Shown piece after piece: positions 47,442-58,007 of a DNA stretch of 64,000 bases (position 1 is its first letter; each line of letters starts with the position of its first letter). Origin of the DNA: Orobanche coerulescens. Its lineage: Eukaryota; Streptophyta; Magnoliopsida; Lamiales; Orobanchaceae. The stretch lies in the NCBI GenBank assembly GCA_033398695.1, contig CM065803.1, positions 42,647,501-42,711,500 of the forward strand. Reading direction: 5' to 3'. Position numbers and translations under genes: made by a program. The notes below the pieces were generated by a model. The model was not told the DNA's origin and did not search any database. It saw only the letters and a list, made by a program, of their open reading frames with translations.

Positions 47442-48756
47442 ATGGAAGGAGGAATCCGAGGACATGGCAGAGGGAGTAAGGGTTGCGGAACGAGCCATAA
47501 CCCAGAACCTCGTGTTTATGCGCACACGTATACCGAGGTGAATCAGAGTTCGGTCGGTGGTGTTACCTACACGACTGATTTCCCTTCGGGACGTCATACT
47601 CGAGAATTCGATCAGCCTGAGAGTGGACACGTAGACCCTTTCTTACTTATGAGGGTCATGATGGCCAAGATGACTCAGATGAAGCAGATAATGGAGACCA
47701 TGCAGTCCTCGGTGCTTCGTGGTACACCGCAGCAGGGACTCCAAGTGCCGTTTCATGGGCAGGCTGGGGGCGTGAGTCAGATTGTTAGCAAAATCTCTCG
47801 TCAGAGGCCGCCTATTTTTGAGGGTTCGTCGGAACCAGCTGATATTGTTCATCGGCTTGAGCATTTTGATAAACTCTTCGACATGGTTCAGTGTCCGGAA
47901 GAGAGTAAGTTGGCGGCTTACTGTTTGAGTAAGGGTGCTTATTCTTGGTGGCTTTCTGTGAAGCCCACCAATCGTGAATGTGTTTGGAGCGAGTTCAAGA
48001 CTCTCATGTTAGAGAGGTATTATACGGCTCCACTTTGGGAAGCCAAGTTGTCAGAGGTTTTGAACCCCGAATCCGTCAAGGATGAGGGTGTCATTGTTAT
48101 TGCTGAGAAGTTTCAAGGACTTTTTCAGTTTGCTTCATCTTTTATCCGCACTGAAGCGGATAAGATCAAGTATTTTAGCAAGAGGCTGAACCCGCAGTTG
48201 AGGATGCAGTTGTTCAATCATAATTGTAATTCACTTGGTGAATTCATCGAGAAGGCTCTCGGAGCAGAGCTTTTGATCAAGGAGCTTGCTCGAAAGAACC
48301 CTTCACTTTCTTCTGGTGAGAGGACTAGATGTCGGTTCCTTCAGAGGCACATCAGGCTACGTGTCCAAGAGGTCATTTTCTAGTCATCTTCGTTTTGGGA
48401 AAGCATTTTCTTCTCAGATGATGAGTTCGATTGTTGTTTTCTTTAACTGTGATTCAGCGGGGCATGCTAGCACTCATTGTACGGTGCCAGCTATTGTTTG
48501 TTTTCTGTGTGGGAGGCAGGGACACCTTCAGAAATACTGCAGGAGTTCTAGTGCTAGTAGGTCTCGAGGGAGCTCACAGGCCTCGGGATATTTTGTTACT
48601 CCAATCCGTACTTCATCCAAGGGGTCTTACCAGGCTTCGGGAGCCAGAGGTAAGAAAAGCCTAGGAGGAGCAGCAAGTTCAGATTTGGGTCTTCCCCGAG
48701 TCGATGAGATCGATGAGATAGATGATCTGGAGGATATCGATGTGGGGTACATTTGA
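47442..48756 (+). pseudogene. gag: Element G gag with one frame change
   Basis: The preferred start is MEGGIRGHGRG at 47442, since the 10 codons upstream have no counterpart in element B gag. The first segment runs to 48383 and includes SRQRPPIFEGSSEPADIVH, SEFKTLMLERYYTAP and ADKIKYFSKRLNPQLRMQ, closely similar to element B gag. The frame then shifts, near 48300-48380, to a segment ending at 48756 with two zinc knuckles: FFNCDSAGHASTHC has lost its first cysteine, and CFLCGRQGHLQKYC is complete. The tail is acidic (Asp/Glu/Ile-rich) before the TGA. No protease or RT follows, so this element encodes gag only. One indel and one cysteine change suggest it is not functional now. Confidence 0.85.
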
Positions 48757-49048
48757 GATGTAGCCTTGATTTGTATTCTTCCTTTTTATTGTTTTTCGGA
48801 TTAATGTTGAACTTAATTTGTATTGTAGTATTGTGGTTGTGAACCATTTGTTGTTGATCCATCTTGTAACGATAGTATTTGTGAATCTTGAGATTTGAGG
48901 TTGTTTGATGCGTTCCTTTTGGTGTTGTACCTGAGATTTTTGCGATGATCTGGGTAATTGTTCATGGTGATTCGAGACGTCTAAGTCGTGAGGACTGGGG
49001 GGCGCGATTGATATGGTCCCGAGGACTATATGTGCGTTGTTGTTTTCC
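48757..49048. other. Element G 3' untranslated region, left of CACTA
   Basis: Non-coding and homologous to 5172-5450 in element A. It continues after the CACTA element at 52060. Confidence 0.7.
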
Positions 49049-49051
49049 TTT

Positions 49052-49250
49052 CACTACGCCATAAGTGCTCATATGCAACGCATATTCCCAGTGTTGCAAG
49101 GAAAAGTATTGCAATAGCCCTCTGATCTTTGGTCTTTTGCAATACTACTCAATTAGTGTCGCATTAGACCTGGATCACTATTGCAAAAGACATTAATGCA
49201 ACACCAACCTAAAGTGTTGGATTATACGTGAACTTAAAAGTGTTGCAATA
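49052..49250. repeat. CACTA left subterminal repeats
   Basis: Repeated TTGCAATA, GTGTTGCA and TGCAACAC over 200 bp. In CACTA elements such repeats bind the element-encoded protein. The right end (51560-52056) carries the same words. Confidence 0.8.
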
Positions 49251-49924
49251 GACTAAATCATCTTAACAATTATGAAAAATATTTTAAATATTTTCAGAAA
49301 GTTCGTCAAATTTATTTTTTTACACTAAAATAAATTATTTGAATTTGTTTAATTATTTTATAACGGATTTGTTTACCCAAATCTCCCGTCTCTCGCTCGA
49401 CCCAAATCTCCTCTCATCTCTCTATCACCTATCAGTCTCATCTCTCATCTCTCATATGAGAGTACACTAAAATATTGTAGCTACCAATCGAAAGCCCTAA
49501 CTCTCTCTTCGTCGTCGCTTAAAAATTTATATACGATGTCCACCGTCGCCGCCATGTCAGTCCTCCGATCCGCCGTAACATCCGCTCGTATCTCGGCTGT
49601 TAGACTCGCCGGTGGTGTCAAGCATAGGACTGCTCCCTCGCCATTTCGCATATTATCTCAGAAGCTGCTCTCAGCTCGATGTTGCCCTACCACTGCAACT
49701 GCTTCTGTGGTGCTCACTTCCATGCTATTCGTTGCTCCTCTTGGTCATGGTTGGAGTATTGAAGGTGAATTTGGTTTTATTTTTTATTTTTTTCTAACAA
49801 TTTGGAGTCACTAATTCTTAAGGACAGTTTTGAAACTGCAAATGTTGTCATGTCTGAGTTCTAGTAATTTATGTGAGTTTGATTTTGGTTTTCATTTGAG
49901 AAAATGAAAACGGTCTTAGAAAGA

Positions 49925-50045
49925 TATAAATTATTCCGCCGCGCTCTCATCTCTCAGTTCTCCCGCCACCGTCGCCCCTCATCTCTCATCTCTCAATTTT
50001 CCTGACACCGTCGCTCTCAGCTCTTATCTCTCATCATAGGTATGC
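49925..50045. other. CT-rich segment with CATCTCTCATCTCTC words inside CACTA
   Basis: It repeats the pyrimidine-rich wording of 49378-49460, which precedes the captured gene start and looks like a 5' untranslated region. It may be a second, duplicated leader fragment. Confidence 0.4.
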
Positions 50046-50609
50046 CTGTCAGCTCTCAACTCTCGTCTATAATTGAGTTTATTTGAGGTTTTGAGTATGT
50101 TCTAATTAAAATTAGGGATTTTAATAGGATTTTTAATTAGGAAGAGTGAGTATATAACTAACAATATATACTGTCAGTTAAACATTCTGTTTATTTATTT
50201 TGTGTTTATATATACAAATTTGTAATTTGGGTTTTGAAATAATTAAATGATTGTCAGCCTTGGACAATTATTTACTTGGCCTCGCCCTACTTGCTGAATG
50301 TATTAGCTTTGTGACTGAGTAAGTTCGGTGCATTTTGATTTTGTTTTGTTTTAATATATAAAATATATTTATGTATGATATGAATCTTGATTTCACATGC
50401 TAATTCTTTTCTCTCTTCTTTTCCGAATGTTGTAGGCAAATTTCATTCTACACTGGTCCAACAGGTATGTTCAGTATATACCAATTAAATTTTTTTAGCT
50501 AAAATTGATGGCTGCAGTTAAGAGCTAAATTTGATGGCTTATATATTAGCGGATGTCTAATTTCTCTCAGTAATAAGATGTTGATGTTAAGTCTAGGTAG
50601 AAACATGTG

Positions 50610-50645
50610 TGTGTATGTATGTGTGTGTGTGTGTGTGAGAGAGAG
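50610..50645. repeat. (TG)n/(GA)n microsatellite
   Basis: Alternating TG run ending in GAGAGAGAG, inside the CACTA element. Confidence 0.9.
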
Positions 50646-50837
50646 TATGTAATCATGTGATTGATAGTTTCAAATATTTTATTTGGATTGTACTGATTTT
50701 GTTAACTTGAGTTTGGCATTCAACATGATGTTTAAACTTTGAATTTGCAATATATTTGCAGTGGGAGGACTTTTGAACACAACATGTGGTAATGCAACAG
50801 AGCTAATAGTAGAAACTGACACCACCTTTCATTAAAA

Positions 50838-50851
50838 ATGCACACACACAC

Positions 50852-50898
<47 letters not shown>

Positions 50899-50912
50899 CA
50901 CACACACACATA
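50838..50912. repeat. (CA)n/(TA)n compound microsatellite
   Basis: Alternating CACACA and TATATA blocks in two similar rounds, inside the CACTA element. Confidence 0.92.
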
Positions 50913-52059
50913 TCAGTGTTGCTAAAATAATTGAAAAGTAAAAAATAAACTTGTGTTTGTTTGCAGACAAGTGTGACGACACATCTCCAGATTAACAGAT
51001 ATCAATGTGATTGTGTAAAAAATAAAAAAAACTAGGCACAATATCTCCAGTTACAGTTTTTTTTAAATGCAACTGACATTGGTACTAACATATAGTTGAT
51101 CAATAATATTTGCTAGCTGTCTATCATCATGCACATAAAATACTAACAATTTTATTTGTAGATCATATAGCTAAAGGGGATTTGGAAGTTCCACATCATC
51201 TTCAAGCTTGAATATCTGCAAACGAAGGTCGGTACTAAAAACTAGTTCAAATATATATTAAAAACTCGAGACTGCACACTTCATACTTACTTTTTAGCAC
51301 ATTTTACATAAAGGACCATGTCGTGAAAGTTCAACAAATGAAATCGGAATGGAATTTGATGATCTATGTCAAGTGAACAAGATGACAACGTGTTGAATTA
51401 TTAGTATAAGACTTGTTGAATAGTAGTTGATGTTGGTATTTTGCATCGAATGTTTGTTGGGATGTTGGTATTTGGTACTGAATGGCAGGGTGTGAATTTT
51501 GAATGGTATTCTATTTGTATTGAATGATGTACACATGAAATGGTTATTGCGAAATTTTTATTTAAAGTATTGCATTTATTTGCATTTATCTTCAGTAATG
51601 TTGCATATTTTTAAATTAGTGTTGCATATAACAACTATGGTACTGTCGGATATAAGAATAGTAGTGTTGCATTATGTTTGGTGGGATCCACTACTGACAT
51701 GGCAAAAGGGCCCACTGCTGATGTAGATGAAGTGGGACCCGCTATTGACGTGGCAAAAGGGCTCACTGCTGGTGTGTTATTGGTTGTGGGCCCTACTTTT
51801 CTAAATTGTATTCTCCTCTAAGCCAACACTATTTTCTGTTGCATATATTTAGTTATGTGTTGCACTACGTACATAATGTAATACTTTTCTTCTGTTGCAT
51901 TAGAACGGAAAAGTGTTGGATTAGAGGTCAAATGCCACGCGATCAGATGCAACACCCACAAAGTGTTGGATATATCAATTTCTGGACTAAGACAACAGAA
52001 AATGGGGAATAATGCAACAATAGGAAGCATTGCATATGAGCACTTATGGCGTAGTGTTT

Positions 52060-52435
52060 GGTGGCGTGAGTCAGTGTTTGCATGGGCGTCCGATGCCGAC
52101 GAGAATGTGGAAGTGTACCCCGATGACTATAGGCATGTACAATGGGCAGCTACCACGGGGTGTGTATGCCGGTGTTACGAGTCATGCGGGTGGTACGACT
52201 TTCTGACTGGTCTCTGGCGGAGGAGTCATGATTCGACTGATCTCGCATTTGGTTGAATATTTTTATCACTTAACTTTCATCGTGTTCAGACAGAGGAGAC
52301 GCGGGGGACCCGAGGGGTTGGCCCTGTTACGCAGGCGAAGTGGTTTGCAGTGAGGAGTATTCCTGGAGATGTTGTTTTCAGATCCCGATGGATAATTCAT
52401 ATCCCGAGTTGTTTACCCTTAGTTTCGGGGACGAA
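52060..52435 (+). other. Element G 3' untranslated region, right of CACTA
   Basis: Continues the element G sequence. It resembles element A around 5445-5480, then diverges. Only a short open stretch without a recognisable domain. Confidence 0.6.
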
Positions 52436-52457
52436 AATCTTTTTAATGGTGGGAGTA
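52422..52457 (+). promoter_or_regulatory. Element G polypurine tract with degenerate pre-PPT palindrome
   Basis: AGTTTCG-GGGA-CGAAAATC is followed by TTTTTAATGGTGGGAGTA and the LTR start at 52458. The palindrome keeps only the TTTCG/CGAAA core. Confidence 0.75.
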
Positions 52458-52667
52458 TGTAATATCCGGAAATAATATTTTTTTTTGAGTTGCTGTTATG
52501 TTGTATGAATTCATTCGGAATTGTGCAAGTGTTGTTGTACTTGACAGGTACAATGTATATTATGTTGAAATATTTTGGAATGGAAATATTTATATTTGTC
52601 GTCAGTATTGTAGTCGCCGTTTTGTTGTTGCTGGGTGAGTTTGGATTTTTTGCTAAGTATATTATCC

Positions 52668-52750
52668 ATAGCGTACGCTATATGTATAACATTACGTATG
52701 CTATGGGCGGATTGTTACGTACGTTAAACCTTGTTGGTTACGTACGTAAC
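52668..52750. repeat. Palindrome array, U3 of element G 3' LTR
   Basis: Four units: TAGCGTACGCTA, TTACGTATGCTA, TTACGTACGTTAA and TTACGTACGTAA. It ends 10 bp before TATAAATA. Confidence 0.87.
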
Positions 52751-52760
52751 ACAAGGCATA

Positions 52761-52768
52761 TATAAATA
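52761..52768 (+). promoter_or_regulatory. Element G LTR TATA box
   Basis: TATAAATA within a longer TA-rich run, 10 bp after the palindrome array. Transcription probably starts about 30 bp further, giving a leader of about 3.3 kb if unspliced. Confidence 0.65.
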
Positions 52769-54164
52769 TATATATATCTTGGTTTCGTATTTCATTTCTT
52801 CACAAACCAAAATCGATTTCCTCTCCCTAGAATGGTCCCTATGGACTGGTTCTTGATAATGAGACTCTTCCAATGTGATTTTGATCATCCTAGATTGCAT
52901 TGAGACTTGAGGTTGGAAGATTTTCTTACTCCTTTGGTGTTTGGAGACTTCATCTTGTTCTTCTTGGGTAAGTTTTCTTAATCTCTTGTTCTTCAACTAA
53001 TTTTCGAGTATGTTGTTGGTGTGGTTGTTGTTTACTTCGTGTATTGATTGATGGATGGAGGATAGCATGATTCTTGATGAGTTTTTATAACTTATGACTA
53101 AGAACATGATGATTATGTCTTGAGGAGGGGTTGTTCTTGATGTTTTTGAATACTTGGGGGTTATAATCATGTCTAGGAAGAGTTATGTTAAGATTGTTAG
53201 ATTATTAACATAGCTTTGAGATGATTATTGTTGTTGGTTGTGTTCTTGGAGGATTATAACCATTTTAGTTTAGAATTATGATGAATTATGTGATAATTGT
53301 CATAATCTTGAAATGGTTGATTTAATCTTGTTGATTAATCCGAATTCATGATGAATTGGTGGAGGATTATCGGTTGGACATCATGGTTGTTGTGTCGATG
53401 ATGTTCTTGAGGTGTTAATGTTAATATTGGTGAGGTTATCATTTTGGGGTGATTAGTATAATGTTGTTCTTAAGTGATTCTTGTTGAATTGTTTCCACAA
53501 GTGTAAGAACATTTGATCATATTGATAATTGAGGTGTTGGAGGATGTTGGAATTCATAGTTGAGAACTATGATATTCATTTCTGTGGTCTAACCGATTCG
53601 GTATTGAACCGGGATTGTTTTTGGTGTTGGTTTCCATTGATTTTGTGTTATTGAATGAATCGTATTTCATTCAAGGTTGTTCGAGTGCTTGTGATCGTCG
53701 GAGGACTCCATTCGTCGTTTCGTGGGAGGACGTTGATCGTTCGGTTTGAGGCAAGTTTTCTTGTACTAGTCAATGAAATTAATGTTATCATGTATATGTA
53801 TGAATGTGTGTATCATTTCGAGACTTGGTCTCTTTATGATTTTGTTGATATCAGGGGATTGCATGACACGATACCCTTCGGCAAATTATGCCAAATGTTA
53901 CTGTTGTTCGGCAAAAGCCGTTCAAGGCATTGAGATACTTGTTGTTGATGTTATTGTCGATAGCCGGTTCTTGGTATCGATGTATAGATTGTTGTTGTTG
54001 GTATTGATGTCGATTTAAGACATTGTTCTGATCATTGCTGTTGATATTGGTGTTTTGCGATTGATGCTATAATTGGCCAAGTGAAGGCATTGACATGTTC
54101 GATTATCATCTCCATCTTCGGTAACCGATTAAAGGCACTGGAACATCTGTTCTAATTGTTTCGT

Positions 54165-54860
54165 TGTTATCGATTGGCCATTCTAAGGCAATCGAGGTAT
54201 TGAATTGGGATTATCGAGGATAGTTCCCATCTGTTGTGTCGTTGTTATCGATTGGCCATTCTAAGGCAATCGAGGTATTGAATTGGGATTATCGAAGATG
54301 ATTCCCATCCGTTGTATCATTGTTTACCGATTGACCATTCTAAGGTAATCGATGTATTGCATTGGGACTGTCGAAGACATTTCCCATCCGTTGAGTCGTT
54401 GTTATCGATTGACCATTCTAAGGTAATCGATGTATTGAATTGTGACTGTCGAAGACATTTCCCATCCATTGAGTCGTTGTTATCGATTGACCATTCTAAG
54501 GTAATCTATGTATTGAATTGGGACTGTCAAAGGCATTTCCCATCCGTTGAGTCATTATCGATTGACCATTCTAAGATAATCGATGTATTGAATTGGGACT
54601 GTTGAAGACATTTCCCATCCGTTGAGTCGTTATCGATTGACCATTCTAAGGTAATCGATGTATTGGATTGGGACCATCGAAGACATTTCCCATCCGTTGA
54701 GTCGTCGTCTTCGAATGGCCGTTCTAAAGGTAATCGATGTATTGAATTGGGACTGTCAAGGATAGTTCCAATCTGCTGAGTCGTTGTGATCGATTGGCCA
54801 TTCCAAGGCAGTCGAGGTATTTGAATTGGGACCGCCGAGGACGGTGCTCATCCGTGAGTT
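54165..54860. repeat. 78-bp hairpin tandem repeats, element G 3' LTR
   Basis: The same array as 44985-45670 with slight unit differences; the GGCC/GGCAATC and GACC/GGTAATC forms are both present. Confidence 0.9.
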
Positions 54861-56069
54861 ATTGTTGTCGTGTTGACCGACTCAAGGCAGCACACTATTA
54901 TTCTTCTGAATTCGGTAATCTCGGGATCGTTGCCGCTTGTGATTAATTGTGTTTTGAAGGCTAGTCTCGGCTAGTTCTCGAGGGGGAAGCTTGGGGCTTG
55001 AACCTTCGCGGTTGGTTTCCCAACACCTCAAATTTAGTAGGTCACGGTCACTGGGTGATCTCATTATGGGTAAGTCTGGGGCTTGAACCTTCGCGTTTGG
55101 TTTCCCAGCACCTGCAATTCAGCAGGTCACGGTCATTGGATGGCCTCATTGTGATACGGCTTCGTGCCGTGGTTTCGACCCTCATTGTGATACGGCTTCG
55201 TGCCGTGGATTCGGCCCTCATTGTGATACGGCTTCATGCCATGACTTCGGCCCTCATTGTGATATGGCTTCGTGCCGTGGCTTCGGCCCTCAGATGATAC
55301 AGCTTCGGGCTGTTTGGCTTTGGGCCATTTTGATGATTGACAGCTTCGGATGAGTGAATTTCGGGCCATCGTGATGTTTTGGTATTTCCCGATGGAGCCT
55401 TCGGGTACTGTGATTCGTATCTATTTCAGCTTTAGCTTGGTTTACCTTCGGGTAACGCATTGTTGTGTTCTATATTGATGATTCGCCATTGGGTCTAATA
55501 TGTTGAGCAGGTACCAATCGTATGTCGTGGGCATAGTGTTTCACGAATGCTCGATTCTTACATTGATTTGTGAGCATCTCGTATTACAACTGTTGTACCA
55601 TTTTATTCAGCTTTTGGATGCATATCATGTTGTACATGTATTTGATATTCATTATCTGGATGACTGACCCCGTGGGGGCGGAACATGTTTACATGTTTTA
55701 GGTGCTTGCGAGGAGAGAGTTGAGACACAGGGGCATAATGATGGCGACGAGGCATTCGAGCGATACTAGTCCGAGATGTTTTGGAGTTCATGTCGATCAG
55801 ACAGTTTGGAGTACTCCAGTTTTGTCAGTTGTTGTCATTTTATATTATCCGAGCAAGGCTCGTGGATGTTGTTGTATTTTTATTTTGGCCATGTAGGCCC
55901 ACGTTTGTCACTGAAATTCCATATCGGAATATTATGTTGGATATCATAGTAGGGATTGTGATTCTCCCTTTTGGTCACTTTGTTGTATTTTGGTCGTGTT
56001 CGCTTGGTGGATCTCCTGGTGTGGGATCCACGGCACTGTAATGACCTAATGGGATTTGGGGGAGTTACA

Positions 56070-56933
56070 CAAGTATTCTCGTGAAACCCTTATGCTTAAT
56101 ATGGAATGTTAATGTATATGTGTGTGATTGCTCACTCCGTGTGGGTCTGACGGGGCCTCGGAGGAATCTGTGATTTCGCTCTTGATTCACAAGCTTGTTG
56201 GCTAGCCAGTCCGGGAGGGTTCATAGAGGCCTCGGATGGGACCAGTGGTTTATCCCCGGTCCTAGGCGATGCATGTGCGTGACTTTGATTTCTAATTATG
56301 GCCAGTCCGGGAGGGTCCATTGAGGCCTCGGATGGGACCAATGATTTATCCCCGATACTAGGCAAAATTGAACTGTGATTATTGACTATTTGTTTTCCGG
56401 AAAAGACATGTCTTGCTTTGATTTTGAAATGAATTGATGCATGTACTATGAAATGTGTAAGCGAATGGTTTGCCTTGAATACTTGTACTAGCGTAATTGC
56501 TAACCCCTTTGGGGAACCATTTTTGGGGAAATTCGTATTATGAATTTTAGGTCGCGTTCAGCCTGTCAATCGAGCACTGGAGTAGTACGAGGATGCTGTC
56601 TAAGGTTGTTTATGTGTGCAAATGAGTTCTTTTATTTTTATTGTCCATTTTAAACGTTGTTTTCAAAACTTGTAAACTGATAGTTAGTACTCGCGAGTAC
56701 ATAGGCATTTTGTTTTGGAAGATGGATTGTATACTAAATTTTATGTGTGATTTCCAATGATGTCTAGTTTACCGGTTGTACCGGGTGTTTTATTTACCTT
56801 GCGTCTTGGTGGTGTGTGTTTTCTTGCTATCCAAGATGGTTAGACAAGCGGTATATTTGTTAGATAGCCTGGTGGGTCCAGCGTAGGGGTCCACGGCACT
56901 GTAATATACCCTGAATATCTTGGGGGTGTTACA
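56070..56933 (+). repeat. Element I: 3' part of an older LTR
   Basis: Related to the element D LTR from its GGCAAGTA block on. It has two to three 70-bp repeats with GTCCGGGAGGGT (56128-56360), the hairpin pair CCCC/GGGG (56504-56514) and AAATTC/GAATTT (56529-56547) before TTAG|G, and the terminal hairpin 56872-56879/56887-56894, ending GGTGTTACA. The left part lies beyond element G, outside the window. TCACC (56934-56938) would be the right target copy. Confidence 0.78.
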
Positions 56934-57166
56934 TCACCAAGGAGTATTTCTTGTTCCAGGTACTCCATCAGTGGGGTCATCCAGGTCTGACTGCTTAATA
57001 TATATCTAAAACTTGTTCTTCTGTATCTTTCCAAACTGTCGGCCGTTGCAGGTAGACGACATGGATTATTTTTGGTTCCGTCGTATGGGTTGATGACCCC
57101 AAGTTGTCTATTGCATCTGCGAGCTATTCTCTCCTCTTGGTACTTAGCTGATGGAGAACTCCTCAA
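56934..57166 (-). pseudogene. pol: Element J spacer upstream of integrase
   Basis: Contains MTPLMEYLEQEIL, a conserved stretch between the second RNase H and integrase in Tat-lineage elements as I recall. It runs into the LTR of element I at 56933, so the integrase was separated by that insertion. Coding before 57166 is frame-broken. Confidence 0.65.
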
Positions 57167-57253
57167 AATGAGCTTGGATCTCTTTGGTTTTCTGGAGATA
57201 GGTGATCATCTTGTTGTCTCGAGCTTGGTAGTTTTGTTGAATCTGGTTAACTT

Positions 57254-57994
57254 CTAGCTGGGAATCACACTGATCCATTTCACCCCAATCTCCTTGGCTA
57301 GGGTAAGTCCGGATATCATGGCCTCGTATTCTGCCTCGTTGTTGGTTTCTTTGAAGCCATACCTGACTGTCTGTTCAATCGTGTCCCCATGTGGTGAAAC
57401 AAGGACAAGTTTGAGCCCACTTCCTTTTGAGTTGCTTGATCCGTCCACACTTAAATTACAGGTTCCAGTTGTCTCTCCTTATTTCATGCAGCAAAGTTCG
57501 GCCTGCACTTGGAGGTTAGGTGTATAATCTACACGGAAGTCGGCTAATACCTGAGATTTTAGTGAGGTCCGGGGTCTGTAAGTGATATCATATTCACCCT
57601 TTTCCACTAACCATTTGGCAAGTCTTCTAGATAGCTCTGGTTTGTGCAGTATGGTTTTAGCGTAAAAGTTGTAAGCACCACTATTGGGTGGCACTAAAAG
57701 TATGGTCGCAACTTCCTTGCAGCTTGAGCAAGTGCCAATGCTAGCTTTTCCAGCTGATTGTACTTGGTTTCTGTACCTAAAATAGATTTACTTACATAAT
57801 AAATATGATTTTGTTTACATTGGTCCTCCCCGACTAGGACTGCACTGACGGCTATCTCGGAGATGGATAAGTAGACAAATAATGCTTCATTATCCAGTAA
57901 TGGGGGCTAGTCAGGTACTGTTTGAGTTGTTGCAGAGCTTTCTCACACTCGTTTGTCTATTCAAATGTTTTTAACTTACTCAGTGTGTTGAAGA
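57254..57994 (-). pseudogene. pol: Element J RNase H and additional RNase H
   Basis: The right part (about 57994-57479) ends with RLAKWLVEKGEYDITYRPR, the tail of the RT-linked RNase H. The left part (57448-57254) has MDGSSNSKGSG, carrying the first catalytic Asp, and ETNNEAEYEAMISGL, carrying a Glu, as in the archaeal-type second RNase H of Tat-lineage elements. The two are separated by a frame change near 57460. It would degrade RNA in RNA-DNA hybrids; it is not functional as read. Confidence 0.8.
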
Positions 57995-58007
57995 AAGGTT
58001 GGAAACG

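Larger units (their letters stand above)
49536..50995 (+). pseudogene. Captured host gene fragment, resembles NFD6-type mitochondrial small protein
   Basis: The frame starts at ATG 49536 with an Arg/Ser/Ala-rich, acid-free N-terminus (MSTVAAMSVLRSAVTSARIS) typical of organelle targeting. It then shows PSPFRILSQKLLSA and TATASVVLTSML, and closes with GHGWSIE. This resembles the plant NUCLEAR FUSION DEFECTIVE 6-like family as I remember it, with a middle part missing around SARCCPT. At 49765 a GTGAAT donor follows GAAG. An acceptor TTTGCAG at 50966 is followed by a short second exon ending at TAA (50995). Splicing keeps the frame and gives an acidic tail DKCDDTSPD, about 85 residues in all. The family call is from memory and unchecked; the gene-like exon-intron form is visible in the sequence. 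Confidence 0.55.
49052..52056 (+). mobile_element. Element H: non-autonomous CACTA transposon
   Basis: Perfect 27-bp terminal inverted repeats beginning CACTACGCCATAAGTGCTCA, and a 3-bp target duplication TTT (49049-49051 and 52057-52059), both CACTA (En/Spm) hallmarks. The empty site can be read near 5437-5445 in element A. Many subterminal TGTTGCA/TGCAACA copies lie at both ends, in opposite main orientation. No transposase frame is present. It contains a fragment resembling a host gene (49536-50995). Confidence 0.95.
19267..56069 (+). mobile_element. Element G: large gag-only LTR retrotransposon hosting A, C, F and H
   Basis: The 3' LTR (52458-56069) is complete. The 5' LTR survives as 19267-19639, 41584-41617 and 44799-46962, which line up with 53608-56069 once C and F are removed. 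Its start lies left of the window beyond element A. The internal region 46963-52457 has a primer site, a gag with one frame change, no pol, and the CACTA element H. It sits inside the LTR of element I; CAAGT (56070-56074) is the expected right target copy. Confidence 0.85.
52458..56069 (+). repeat. Element G 3' LTR (complete, 3.6 kb)
   Basis: Starts TGTAATATCCGG and ends GGAGTTACA. In order: palindrome array 52668-52750, TATAAATA 52761-52768, donor-like GGGTAAGTTTTC near 52967, conserved GAGGCAAGTTT near 53749, 78-bp hairpin repeats (54165-54860), 36-bp repeats (55140-55292), hairpin pair (55668-55697) before TTAG|G, and terminal hairpin 56007-56015/56023-56031. Confidence 0.93.

Noticed and set aside
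49052..52056. Functional host gene inside the CACTA element
   Set aside because: The captured fragment lacks a middle portion compared with the remembered family and sits fully inside a transposon; kept as a gene fragment only.
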